Shown: in pieces, positions 56,786 through 64,000 of the stretch
How positions within the stretch are numbered: the first letter of the stretch is position 1
Layout: every line of letters begins with the position of its first letter
From: UBA1429 sp964482225
Lineage (GTDB): Bacteria; Chloroflexota; Anaerolineae; UBA1429
Length of the DNA: 64,000 bases
NCBI GenBank assembly: GCA_964482225.1
Contig: CAYZWT010000014.1
Location: 31,079 to 95,078, forward strand
Direction: 5' to 3'
Notes under the pieces: generated by a model
The model's database searches: none
What the model saw: the letters and a program-made list of their open reading frames with translations, nothing else
What the model was told of the DNA's origin: nothing
Program-made: the position numbers and the translations under genes

Positions 56786-58462
56786 CTAGCGCGCTGTGGG
56801 CGTGATCAAGCCCTGTTCGCGGGCCTCGCTATAAAGCATGCGCCGCACCGAGAGGTGCCAGGCGGGCAGGTTGCGGAAACGTTCGCCCGAGTGGGCCAGC
56901 GGCCCGATCTGCACGCCATAGACGCTCTCGTCCACGGCATAGGTGTACACGGGCTGATAGAGCAGCAGCGCGGGCACATCCTCGGCAAAGAGCTCCTGGA
57001 AGCGCTGATACAGGCTCCAGCGATAGTCCGGGTCCGTGGTGCGGCGGGCCTCGGCCAACAGCGCGTCGGCCTCGGCGCTGATATAGCTGGAGAAATTGAC
57101 GCCGTTCTCGCTGACCTGGCTCGAATGCCAGTAGGGATAGGGGTCCGGGTCCGGCGGCAGGCTTTGCCAGCCGCTCAGCACGGCGTCGAACCGGCGCAGC
57201 CGCAACTGCTGGCCCACCAGCTCTTCCCAGCCGACGGTCTCGGGCACTGCGTGGATGCCGACCTTGATCAATTGCTCGCTGATGGCCTCGATCATCTGCA
57301 CGCGCACCGGGTCATCGGCGTTGGTGGCCAGGGTGAACTCGAGCCGCAGATCGCCCCGCTCGCGCACGCCATCGCCATCGTCATCGAACCAACCCGCCTC
57401 TTCGAGCAGCGAGCGGGCCCGGCGCAGGTCTTGGGTAATGGCGGGCGTGGAGGGATCATAGGCCCACGAATCGGGCAGGATGGGGCTATCTACCACGATG
57501 CCCTGCCCGCCCAGGACATCGTTGACCAGCTTTTGCCGGTCCAGGGCCAGCAGCAGGGCCTTGCGCACGTTGCGATCCTGAAAGATGGCCCGATCCAGGT
57601 TCAGGAACACCAGGTTATAGCCCGAGAGGGGCGCCGAATAGAGGCGCAGGGATTGGTCTTGTTGCACGGCGGGCAACTGCTCGGGCAGCACCCGCCCCAT
57701 GGCCAGTATCTCGCCCCGGCGCCGGGCCTCTAGCAGCGAGGGCGCATCGGGGTAAAAGTAGAACTCGAGCCGCTCCAGGTAGGGCTGCTCGCCGTAATAG
57801 TCGGTGTTGGCCGCCAGCACGATGCGCTGGATGTCGATCTCTTGTAGCTTGTACGGCCCCGTGCCCACCGGCGCCGCATTGAAGGCGCTCTGGCTCAGCA
57901 CCGAGATGTCCACGCTGGCCAGGATATGGGCCGGCAGAATGCCGATGGTGGTGTAATCCAGGAATGGCGAAAAGGGCTCGCGCAGGATAAAGCGCACCGT
58001 ATGGGGGCCAAGCTGCTCCACCACCACGGTGCGCCACATGTTCGCCAGGAACGGCATGCCCTCGAACCCGGGGTTCTGCATCACATTGACGGTAAAGACC
58101 ACGTCGGCAGAGGTGAACGGCGCGCCATCATGCCAGTACACGTCATCGCGCAGGAAAAAGGTATAGACCATGCCATCGTTGGTGATCTCCCAGCGGGTGG
58201 CCAGGTCCGGCAGGATGCGGCCATCCATACCGGCGCGGGTCAATCCACTAAAGATCAGCGCCACCAGGTCTTGATCCACCGGGTTGGCCTGCGACAAGAC
58301 GGGGTTGATCAGATAGGGGTTGCCGGCGATGCCCTCGGTATAGGTGCCGCCGGCCTCCGGCAGTGTGACCGTGGTGGCGGTGAGGGCGGCATGGGCGAGC
58401 ACGCCGGCCAATACGATGATAGCCAACGCTGCGATGACGACCTGTAGGCGAATCCGCCCCAT
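56786..58462 (-). CDS. Oligopeptide/dipeptide-type ABC transporter solute-binding protein
   Basis: 558 residues. N-terminal signal or anchor helix (VVIAALAIIVLAGVLAHAAL) without a lipobox Cys. The family 5 solute-binding domain follows: NPYLINPVLSQANPVDQDLVALIFSGL, WEITNDGMVYTFFLRDDVYWHDGAPFTSADVVFT, NLVFLNLDRAIFQDRNVRKALLLALDRQKLV. These bind peptides, nickel or sugars outside the membrane. No permease or ATPase genes are next to it; it sits 29 bp downstream of secG, an unusual orphan position. The interval up to 56732 holds only the repeat at 56733. Confidence 0.92.
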   Translation of the reverse strand: MGRIRLQVVIAALAIIVLAGVLAHAALTATTVTLPEAGGTYTEGIAGNPYLINPVLSQANPVDQDLVALIFSGLTRAGMDGRILPDLATRWEITNDGMVYTFFLRDDVYWHDGAPFTSADVVFTVNVMQNPGFEGMPFLANMWRTVVVEQLGPHTVRFILREPFSPFLDYTTIGILPAHILASVDISVLSQSAFNAAPVGTGPYKLQEIDIQRIVLAANTDYYGEQPYLERLEFYFYPDAPSLLEARRRGEILAMGRVLPEQLPAVQQDQSLRLYSAPLSGYNLVFLNLDRAIFQDRNVRKALLLALDRQKLVNDVLGGQGIVVDSPILPDSWAYDPSTPAITQDLRRARSLLEEAGWFDDDGDGVRERGDLRLEFTLATNADDPVRVQMIEAISEQLIKVGIHAVPETVGWEELVGQQLRLRRFDAVLSGWQSLPPDPDPYPYWHSSQVSENGVNFSSYISAEADALLAEARRTTDPDYRWSLYQRFQELFAEDVPALLLYQPVYTYAVDESVYGVQIGPLAHSGERFRNLPAWHLSVRRMLYSEAREQGLITPTAR

Positions 58463-58491
58463 AAAGCGCGTTCTCCCGGGGAATCCGCGGC

Positions 58492-58707
58492 CTAGATCAG
58501 TACGTTGAGCAGGGAGGTGACGAAAAAGGTAACCGTCAGGACAATGGTCAGGTTATGGAGCGTCTTTTCGATGCCGCGCCGCGTGCGATAGACGCCGCTA
58601 TCGCCGCCCAACAGCCCCCCCAGGCCGCCTTTCTTGCCTTGCAGCAGGATAACGCCGATCATGGCAAGCGAGACGATGATTTGCACGATATTGAGATATG
58701 GAGACAA
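58492..58707 (-). CDS. secG: Protein translocase subunit SecG
   Basis: 71 residues from TTG 58707, preceded by GGGGAG. Two membrane helices (about 5-22 and 48-70) flank the conserved cytoplasmic loop LLQGKKGGLGGLLGGD, followed by RTRRGIEKTLHNLT. SecG is the small accessory subunit of SecYEG. Confidence 0.93.
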   Translation of the reverse strand: MSPYLNIVQIIVSLAMIGVILLQGKKGGLGGLLGGDSGVYRTRRGIEKTLHNLTIVLTVTFFVTSLLNVLI

Positions 58708-58755
58708 GGTATCTACTCCCCTGGCATCAAGCCCGCGTAAGATCGAGTGGGCGCC

Positions 58756-58784
58756 ATTATAGCATGGGGCCAGGCGCCGAGCAA
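58756..58784 (-). promoter_or_regulatory. Promoter of secG
   Basis: Minus strand TTGCTC (58779-58784), a 17-bp spacer ending in TGC, and TATAAT (58756-58761), about 48 bp upstream of the TTG start. Confidence 0.75.
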
Positions 58785-58800
58785 GAAGAGTTGCATCGCA

Positions 58801-59148
58801 TCAGCCGCGCCAGGCGATGCCCTCGACCATGACCAGGCAATCGTCGTCAATGAACCGGGTGGTGGCCGTCATGCGGGCAGGAAAGCGCCCCTGCTCGAAA
58901 TAGTTGGCAAAGAGCTTTTCCATCTCGGGCAGGTCGCCGATCTCCTTGAGCCACACACGAACCTGGACAATGCTGGAAAGCGGCATTTCCAGGGAGCCCA
59001 GGGTTTGCTGCAAATTGGCGAAAACGTCCCCTAGCTGGGCGCGGAAATCCTCACCGAAACCACGGTGCAACCCCAGAAAGACGTATTCCCCGGCGACGAC
59101 GGCGCTGGAGTAGCTATAGGGAGTGGGAACATACGTTGGCTCTGCCAT
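58801..59148 (-). CDS. RidA/YjgF/YER057c-family protein
   Basis: 115 residues with AGGAGG upstream. Typical trimeric RidA fold: PYSYSSAVVAGEYVFLGLHRG, DVFANLQQTLGSLEMPLSSIVQVRVWL, and FPARMTATTRF with the conserved Arg. RidA hydrolyses reactive enamine/imine intermediates from PLP enzymes. The C-terminal VEIEAIA-type stretch reads LVMVEGIAW, so a diverged subgroup is possible. Confidence 0.9.
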   Translation of the reverse strand: MAEPTYVPTPYSYSSAVVAGEYVFLGLHRGFGEDFRAQLGDVFANLQQTLGSLEMPLSSIVQVRVWLKEIGDLPEMEKLFANYFEQGRFPARMTATTRFIDDDCLVMVEGIAWRG

Positions 59149-59184
59149 GCGATCCTCCTTCCGGGATGCCGGTGCCCGGTTTGG

Positions 59185-60219
59185 CTACAGGTAAAAGTCG
59201 GTCTGGAAGAGCAGCGTGCGCCCCAGCAGATAGACGACATAGAGCGCCATGAGGTAGATCGCCCCCAGCTTGCCCAGCCGCCCCTTGCGGAACCAGAGGA
59301 TCACCAGCAGAATAGCCCCGGTAATGGTCTCCCACGGCAGGTCCCAATGGATCAAAGGCCGAGGCACCCAGTAGGTGGAGACCAGGGCGCCGCCGCCGAT
59401 GGCCACCAGTGGGTTGGTGATGTTGCTGCCAATGAGCGTGCCCAGCGAGATGCCATGCTCCTTCTTGCGGATGCCCGAGATGGCCGTCATCAGCTCGGGC
59501 AGCGCCGAGGCGATGCCCAGGGTTACCACGCCGATCAGCGAGCCTGCAATCCCCGTCGTTTCCACCACAAACTCGGTCACATGCAGCACGACGCTGGCGC
59601 TCAGAACGGTTACCGCCATAGCTGCGAGGGCGATGACGCCATACTTGATCGCCTCGCGCCTCGATTGGGGTACGCCCTCGGTCTTTTTCTCTGCCGTTTC
59701 GTCGCGCTCGAAATACTTGCGCTCGTCGCGATACAGGAAATAGGTGTAGAGGATGAATGTGCCAAAGAGGATCAGGCCATCCAGGCGAGAGTAGGATTGG
59801 TCCCAGCCCAGGATCAGGCACATGAGGGTCGTGCCGATCATGGGCAAAAGGCTCTTCCACAAAAAGTAGCGCCGGAAATAGAGGCCGCTGGCAAAGAATA
59901 CGACAATGCCCAAGATCAGCGTCTGCTGCACCACGTCCGAGCCGATGTTGGCCCCCAGCACAATGGCCGAGGACTGCTCATAATCGAGAGCGCCCGTCAG
60001 GATGCCGACCGAGGCGGTCAGGTGCGAGCTGATCTCCGGGATGCTGGTCGCCAGCGAAACGAAGGTCATGCCCATAAAGGTGGTGGATAGCTTGAAATAG
60101 TCCGCCAAACCCACCAGGCGTTTGACCACCTCATCGGCGCTGATGATCAACAGCGCCAAGGCGATTGCGCCAAACACGATGTTGACCCACAGGTTCTGCG
60201 AGCTCCATAGCAGACTCAT
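59185..60219 (-). CDS. Sodium/calcium exchanger family (CaCA) membrane antiporter
   Basis: 344 residues from ATG 60219 with GGTGGG upstream; the frame is open further but that part overlaps a terminator and promoter. Ten or so helices in two inverted halves. The two alpha repeats are GMTFVSLATSIPEISS with downstream GANIGSD, and TLGIASALPELMTAISG with downstream GSNITNP, containing the ion-binding Glu of each half. The middle loop DERKYFERDETAEKKTEG is acidic and short. Probably Ca2+ (or other cation)/Na+ or H+ exchange. Confidence 0.93.
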   Translation of the reverse strand: MSLLWSSQNLWVNIVFGAIALALLIISADEVVKRLVGLADYFKLSTTFMGMTFVSLATSIPEISSHLTASVGILTGALDYEQSSAIVLGANIGSDVVQQTLILGIVVFFASGLYFRRYFLWKSLLPMIGTTLMCLILGWDQSYSRLDGLILFGTFILYTYFLYRDERKYFERDETAEKKTEGVPQSRREAIKYGVIALAAMAVTVLSASVVLHVTEFVVETTGIAGSLIGVVTLGIASALPELMTAISGIRKKEHGISLGTLIGSNITNPLVAIGGGALVSTYWVPRPLIHWDLPWETITGAILLVILWFRKGRLGKLGAIYLMALYVVYLLGRTLLFQTDFYL

Positions 60220-60252
60220 CGAATCCCACCAACTTTCACGATACCGATGCTC

Positions 60253-60288
60253 AAAAAAAAGCCCCCCGCCGCGAACGGCAAAGCAGGC
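60253..60288 (-). terminator. Promoter-proximal terminator or attenuator before the exchanger
   Basis: Minus strand hairpin with GCCG TTCG CGGC at its tip and a G-U-rich lower stem ending GCC/GGC, followed by eight T (60253-60260). It begins only about 5 nt after the predicted start of transcription and 34 bp before the ATG. Confidence 0.65.
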
Positions 60289-60299
60289 CCCGACTAATG

Positions 60300-60327
60300 A
60301 TTCTAGGATTCCCCTCCAGGTTGTCAA
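60300..60327 (-). promoter_or_regulatory. Promoter of the cation exchanger
   Basis: Minus strand TTGACA (60322-60327), a 16-bp spacer and TAGAAT (60300-60305). Predicted start near 60293, directly in front of the terminator at 60253-60288. Confidence 0.7.
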
Positions 60328-60353
60328 AAAGGGCGCTCGATGCGGTTTCCGGC

Positions 60354-60399
60354 AAAAAAAACGAACGCCGTCGGGCCCCTGTGCGCTGGCCCGACGGCG
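60354..60399 (-). terminator. Terminator of the Lon-like gene
   Basis: 12-bp perfect stem CGCCGTCGGGCC / GGCCCGACGGCG with a 10-nt loop, then TTCG and eight T on the minus strand, 20 bp after the stop at 60419. Confidence 0.92.
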
Positions 60400-60418
60400 C
60401 CGAAATTAAAGGGTTCCG

Positions 60419-62917
60419 TCAGGGCAGCATTTCGCTTGCTACGGGGATATCCGGATCGGGCAGGTCGGCAGACGGCTCGTCCAGAGCGGTCTCTTTGTCG
60501 GCGCCCTGGTTCTCATTGCGCGGCGGCTGGGTGGCCTTTTTCATGCGCTCGGCATAGAGATCCAGTTTGCTCTTGACCAGGGCATACAGGGTGCCCTCGG
60601 GATAGTTGCCCTCGGCGTCCTCCACTCCGGCGGGCATGCCCGTCAGCAGTTCGATGCCCTCCTCGATGGTCGTGACGGCATAGACATGGAACTCGCCCCG
60701 TTCCACCGCCTCCACCACGTCCGGGCGCAACATCAGATGGCGCACGTTGGACTCGGGGATCAGCACCCCCTGGTCGCCCGTCAACCCGCGCTCGCGGCAC
60801 AGGTCGTAAAAGCCCTCGATCTTGGCGTTGACGCCGCCGATGGCCTGCACCCGCCCCGATTGGCTCACCGAGCCGGTGACGGCCAAATTCTGCTTGATAG
60901 GCGCCTCCGCCAGGCTGGAAAGCAGGGCGTACAGCTCGGTAGAAGAGGCGCTATCCCCCTCGACTCCGCCATAGTTCTGCTCGAAAGTCAGGCTGGCGGC
61001 CATGCTCAAGGGCCGGTGTTGGGCAAAGCGGCTGGCCAGGTACGCAGAGAGGATCAGGTTGCCCTTGTCATGGATGGGGCCGCTCAGCTTGACCTCGCGA
61101 TCAATGCTCACCACCCCCGCGCGCCCCATAAAGGTGCGCGCCGAGATGCGTGAGGGCAGGCCAACGGTGAAATCGGCAGATTGGGCCACCGAGAGGGCAT
61201 TGATTTGGCCGATGGCGGCGCCCTCGGTATCAATGAGCACCGTGCCTTGTTGGATCGTCTCCAGGTAGCGCTCCTTGACATAATCCAAGCGGCGCTGGCG
61301 CGCGCTGACGGCCTGCGCCACATCCTCGGCGGTGGCCAGCGAACGCCCGGCGCGCCCGGCCCAAAAGGCCGATTCGCGCACCAGGTCGGCCATGGCGGCA
61401 AAGCGTGTGGTGAGCTTGTCCTGATCGGCGGCGGCGCGCCCGCTCTCCTCGGCCAGGCGGGCCACGGCCGTGGGGTCAAAGTGGGTCAGCTTTTCACGGC
61501 GGCAGATATCCCCCACAAAATCGGCCAGGCTGTGCAGGCCGGTCTCATCGCGGCGCATATCCACGGCGAACTCGGCCTTGACCTTGAACAGCTCACTAAA
61601 CTCTTCATCCAGGGCATAGAGCAACTGATAGATGCGCTGCTCGCCGATGATGACCACCTTGATATCCAGGGGGATCGGCTCGGGTTCCAGACTGACCGCC
61701 GCCACCATCCCAAAGTATTGGGCCATCTCCTCGATCTTGATCTCGCCATTGCGCAGGGCCCGCTTGAGGGCCTCATAGGAGAGTGGGTTCGAAAGCAGGC
61801 TCTGGGCCTCGACCACGAGATAGCCGCCGTTGGCGCGGTGCAGCGCCCCCGGGCGGATCTGACGAAAATCGGTGACCATGGTGCCATACTCGGCGCGATG
61901 CTCGATGCGGCCGATCAGGTTGTGGTAGGTGGGGTTGTCCTCGATGACGACCGGCGCGGGCCGGCCGGGCTCGTTCTCGGCCAGCACATTGATGGCATAG
62001 CGGTCAAAGGGGCGCTCCTGAGGGCGCTGGGGGCGCAGCCCAAAGGGCATCTGAGCGCCCTCCTCTTGGGGCATGAGGCGCTCCAGGTTGGCGATGATAT
62101 CGGCGCGCACGGCGTCCAGGTGTTCCAGCACGTGGGCGCAGCTCTGGAACTTGTCCCTTATATCGCCCATGAGGGTATCCAACACAAAGCCCGCCATCTC
62201 GGCGTTGATCTGGTCCAGGGCGTGCTTGCCCTGGCGGTCCAGTTCGCGGGCCTGGCGCATGGCCTCGTCGAACTCTTTCTGGAGCTCGGGCCGATAGGAC
62301 TCGAACCGTTTCTTGATCTCGGGGTCCAGCTTTTGATAGTCTTCGGCGCTCAGAACCTCGCCATTGAGCATGGGCGCGATGGCCAGACCCGCCTGAGAGC
62401 GGATCAGGGCAAAGCCCCGCTCGTTCAAATAGCTCTCCAGAGCCTCATAGAGCTGCATCTGCTTGCGCTGCATCTCTTGCAGGAACTCGCGGCGCCGCTC
62501 CTCGTAGGGCTGGCCCTCAAAGGTGCGCGGGACCTCGTCCTGGATGCGCTCGATCAGCTCGGCCATCATCTGGCGCAGCTCGCTGGAGCGGCCAGGGGGC
62601 AGCCGCAGGGCGCGCGGCTTGCGCGGGTCGTCAAAGTTATAGACATAACACCACTCGGCGGGCGCGGGGCGCTCGGCGGCGCGCTGGGTCAAAAAGCGGC
62701 GCACGGCCGTCGTGCGGCCTGAACCTGCCGGGCCAACGGCATAGATATTGTAGCCCTTGCTGGGGATCTCGACGCCAAAGTCAATCGCCGTAACCGCCCG
62801 GTCCTGGCCGATGACGCGCTCCAGAGGTTGCAGCTCCTCGGTGGATTGAAAGCCAAAGATCGAGGGATCGGTACTCTGGCGCAGTTGTTCAGGCCGGAGC
62901 CTTTTAATGTGATCCAT
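60419..62917 (-). CDS. Lon-like ATP-dependent protease (AAA_32 / YcbZ type)
   Basis: 832 residues from ATG 62917, with GGGAG upstream. N-terminal part contains the P-loop GPAGSGRTTAVRRF (about 60-73; Arg where Lys is usual in Walker A), then a long helical insertion (about 130-290) rich in Glu/Arg/Gln, then the second AAA half with GGYLVVEAQSLLSNPLSYEALK. The C-terminal Lon protease domain has the catalytic Ser in GVEGDSASSTELYALLS and the Lys in GGVNAKIEGFYD. It resembles the LonB/YcbZ-type proteins rather than classical Lon, having no LAN domain. Probably an unfoldase-independent or stress-related protease. Confidence 0.92.
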   Translation of the reverse strand: MDHIKRLRPEQLRQSTDPSIFGFQSTEELQPLERVIGQDRAVTAIDFGVEIPSKGYNIYAVGPAGSGRTTAVRRFLTQRAAERPAPAEWCYVYNFDDPRKPRALRLPPGRSSELRQMMAELIERIQDEVPRTFEGQPYEERRREFLQEMQRKQMQLYEALESYLNERGFALIRSQAGLAIAPMLNGEVLSAEDYQKLDPEIKKRFESYRPELQKEFDEAMRQARELDRQGKHALDQINAEMAGFVLDTLMGDIRDKFQSCAHVLEHLDAVRADIIANLERLMPQEEGAQMPFGLRPQRPQERPFDRYAINVLAENEPGRPAPVVIEDNPTYHNLIGRIEHRAEYGTMVTDFRQIRPGALHRANGGYLVVEAQSLLSNPLSYEALKRALRNGEIKIEEMAQYFGMVAAVSLEPEPIPLDIKVVIIGEQRIYQLLYALDEEFSELFKVKAEFAVDMRRDETGLHSLADFVGDICRREKLTHFDPTAVARLAEESGRAAADQDKLTTRFAAMADLVRESAFWAGRAGRSLATAEDVAQAVSARQRRLDYVKERYLETIQQGTVLIDTEGAAIGQINALSVAQSADFTVGLPSRISARTFMGRAGVVSIDREVKLSGPIHDKGNLILSAYLASRFAQHRPLSMAASLTFEQNYGGVEGDSASSTELYALLSSLAEAPIKQNLAVTGSVSQSGRVQAIGGVNAKIEGFYDLCRERGLTGDQGVLIPESNVRHLMLRPDVVEAVERGEFHVYAVTTIEEGIELLTGMPAGVEDAEGNYPEGTLYALVKSKLDLYAERMKKATQPPRNENQGADKETALDEPSADLPDPDIPVASEMLP

Positions 62918-62961
62918 GCAGCAATCTCCCTGGTTGATTGAGCTGACTGCCAACTGCTGCG

Positions 62962-62990
62962 ATTATAGCATTCAGGCGAGCGGCCACCAA
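62962..62990 (-). promoter_or_regulatory. Promoter of the Lon-like gene
   Basis: Minus strand TTGGTG (62985-62990), a 17-bp spacer ending in TGC, and TATAAT (62962-62967). The -35 box lies within the palindrome at 62978-63025. Confidence 0.65.
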
Positions 62991-63025
62991 CCCGATTGGC
63001 ATGCCAATCGGGTTGGTGGCCGCTC
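62978..63025. repeat. 48-bp perfect palindrome
   Basis: Two 24-bp arms with no spacer, centred at 63001/63002 (GATTGGCA|TGCCAATC). It covers the -35 box of the Lon-like gene and lies downstream of the S1 gene's terminator. No T tract adjoins either end. Confidence 0.8.
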
Positions 63026-63033
63026 ACTTCTTT

Positions 63034-63066
63034 AAAAAGAAGCAGGGCAAGCCGCCCGGCTTGCCC
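63034..63066 (-). terminator. Terminator of the S1-domain gene
   Basis: Minus strand 9-bp stem GGGCAAGCC / GGCTTGCCC with a 4-nt loop, then TGCTTCTTTTT, 26 bp after the stop at 63092. Confidence 0.85.
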
Positions 63067-63091
63067 CACGCGATAGCAGTTTGAATGTGGC

Positions 63092-63829
63092 CTAACCGCG
63101 GTCGCGTCTCGAGCGCTGGCTGCGGTTCTCGAGCGCCTCTTGCCAAGCGACGGCAAAAGCGCTGGGGCCGCGATCCTCCTGGGGCTCGTTGCGAACAGGC
63201 AACTCGGGCTCGTTCTCCAGCTCTTTCATCGAAAGGGAGAGCCGGCGCCGCTCGGTATCCACTTCCAGGATGCGCACCTGCACCTCCTGGCCCACCTCCA
63301 CCACTTCGCGAGGGTGGTTCACAAAGCCGCTGCTCAGCTCCGAGATGTGCAGCAGGCCATCGGTCTGGGCGCCGATATCCACAAAAGCGCCAAAATCCAC
63401 CAGCCGCACCACGCGCCCGGTCACCTCGCTGCCTACCCGCAGCTCCTCCAGGCCCTTTTTCGGCCCCCGGCCGGCCCCAGGCACTGTGAGGCTGATGCGA
63501 TTGCGATCCACCTCGACGCGGCGGATCTGCACATCAATAATGTCGCCGACGCTCAGCGTCTTGTCAATCCCGGCGCGCTGTAGCGTCGAGATGTGGGCCA
63601 GGCCATCGCGCCCCACGCCGATATCCACAAAAGCGCCAAACTCGACGATCCTGCTGACCCGGCCTTTGAGACGCATGCCGCTCTTGAGTTGTTCGATCTC
63701 GGAGGGGCGAGCATCGGGGCCGGCCTGCGCGGCGGTCGCTCCGCCCTCAGACGCCGGGGCCTCTTGCTCCGGGGTTTGCATGTTTTCTTCTGGCTGAGCT
63801 TCTTGCCCAACCCTTTCCTCACTGACCAT
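63092..63829 (-). CDS. Protein with two S1 RNA-binding domains
   Basis: 245 residues. An acidic Gln/Glu-rich N-terminal tail (1-45) precedes two S1 domains: KSGMRLKGRVSRIVEFGAFV...GLAHIS...ISLTV (about 48-117) and RVGSEVTGRVVRLVDFGAFV...GLLHISELS...LSLSM (about 130-200). The tail after that is basic/acidic mixed (RSQRSRRDRG). It resembles the short RpsA-like proteins of Chloroflexota and low-GC bacteria rather than the six-domain ribosomal S1. RNA or ribosome binding is expected; the precise role is not known. Confidence 0.9.
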   Translation of the reverse strand: MVSEERVGQEAQPEENMQTPEQEAPASEGGATAAQAGPDARPSEIEQLKSGMRLKGRVSRIVEFGAFVDIGVGRDGLAHISTLQRAGIDKTLSVGDIIDVQIRRVEVDRNRISLTVPGAGRGPKKGLEELRVGSEVTGRVVRLVDFGAFVDIGAQTDGLLHISELSSGFVNHPREVVEVGQEVQVRILEVDTERRRLSLSMKELENEPELPVRNEPQEDRGPSAFAVAWQEALENRSQRSRRDRG

Positions 63830-63882
63830 ACCTACCGATCCCCCTCCATGTTATTATGGCAACCATTCACAGACCATCGGCC

Positions 63883-63911
63883 ATTATCCCACAGACCCTG
63901 CAGGGCGTCAA
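63883..63911 (-). promoter_or_regulatory. Promoter of the S1-domain gene
   Basis: Minus strand TTGACG (63906-63911), a 17-bp spacer and GATAAT (63883-63888), 54 bp upstream of the ATG. 63912-64000 shows no gene. Confidence 0.65.
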
Positions 63912-64000
63912 ATGGGGGCTGGCGTCTCTCGCGGCGCGATTGCCAGCGCGTTCACTCACCTAAAATCGTACTTTCAGAGTAAGGTTCCTTCAACTGATAA

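Noticed and set aside
60219..60353. A yybP-ykoY-type metal riboswitch before the cation exchanger
   Set aside because: The predicted transcript has only about 5 nt before the terminator hairpin, too little room for a known aptamer, and no aptamer motif is seen.
1..64000. CRISPR arrays, rRNA operons, insertion sequences with transposase, prophage
   Set aside because: None found on either strand.

Overview
The window is GC-rich, gene-dense bacterial chromosome. It looks like Chloroflexota, probably Anaerolineae or a relative. This is inferred from Thr-Pro rich linkers in secreted and membrane proteins, a RodZ-type HTH protein with such a linker, a slipin/NfeD pair, an FchA/FolD pair, many GT-C membrane proteins, and sigma-70 promoters spaced like TTGACA-17-TATAAT. 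No rRNA, plasmid or phage genes and no CRISPR array are visible.

Layout. 1-590 is the start of a GT-C/PTPS-related membrane protein that runs off the left edge. 834-4188 is a coupled rbsK / AcoX-like / lpdA operon. 4193-10210 holds a Thr-Pro linker membrane protein, purine nucleoside phosphorylase, a Xer recombinase, a serine-palmitoyltransferase-like enzyme, a NUDIX hydrolase and a DUF4432 epimerase-like protein. 10271-16606 holds an orphan 2-oxoacid dehydrogenase E2 and an amino-sugar block (murQ, a MurK/NagK-like kinase, rhaB, nagA). 16672-31468 is housekeeping: lgt, an RlmI-like methyltransferase, tilS, lacZ, tRNA-His, a CDP-alcohol phosphatidyltransferase, a fused glyQS, recO, deoC, cdd and glmU. 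31940-37867 holds rimO, rodZ, a large GT-C protein and a UroD-like protein. 37957-38367 is a MITE-like element. 38417-42539 is a sulfur/iron-sulfur and oxidative-stress cluster: ferredoxin, an IscS-like protein lacking the PLP lysine, IscU fused to a MIP18 domain, TusA, DsrE2, DJ-1/PfpI and superoxide reductase. 42616-51328 holds slipin/NfeD, fchA-folD, a YhfC-like membrane protein, and a divergent chaperonin coupled to a BNR propeller. 51513-51752 encodes a selenoprotein of the SelW/Rdx family with an in-frame TGA. 52107-63829 holds hom, mutY, aspA, a YgjP-like peptidase, tRNA-Leu, a solute-binding protein, secG, ridA, a cation exchanger, a Lon-like protease and a double-S1 RNA-binding protein.

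The most notable points are: (1) the CxxU selenoprotein with its own promoter, SECIS-like hairpin and terminator; (2) the IscS-like protein with Thr in place of the PLP lysine, set among IscU-MIP18, TusA and DsrE2; (3) a FolD whose cyclohydrolase lysine is Leu54, directly after FchA, which could supply the missing activity; (4) a tandem duplication of the start of the RlmI-like gene that leaves a coupled 18-codon leader ORF; (5) a GroEL-like protein with Gln at the catalytic Asp398 position; (6) a promoter-proximal terminator in front of the cation exchanger; (7) a 48-bp perfect palindrome over the -35 box of the Lon-like gene; and (8) several families of dispersed palindromic repeats.

Limits: all calls come from reading the sequence and translations. 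No database search, folding program or alignment was run.
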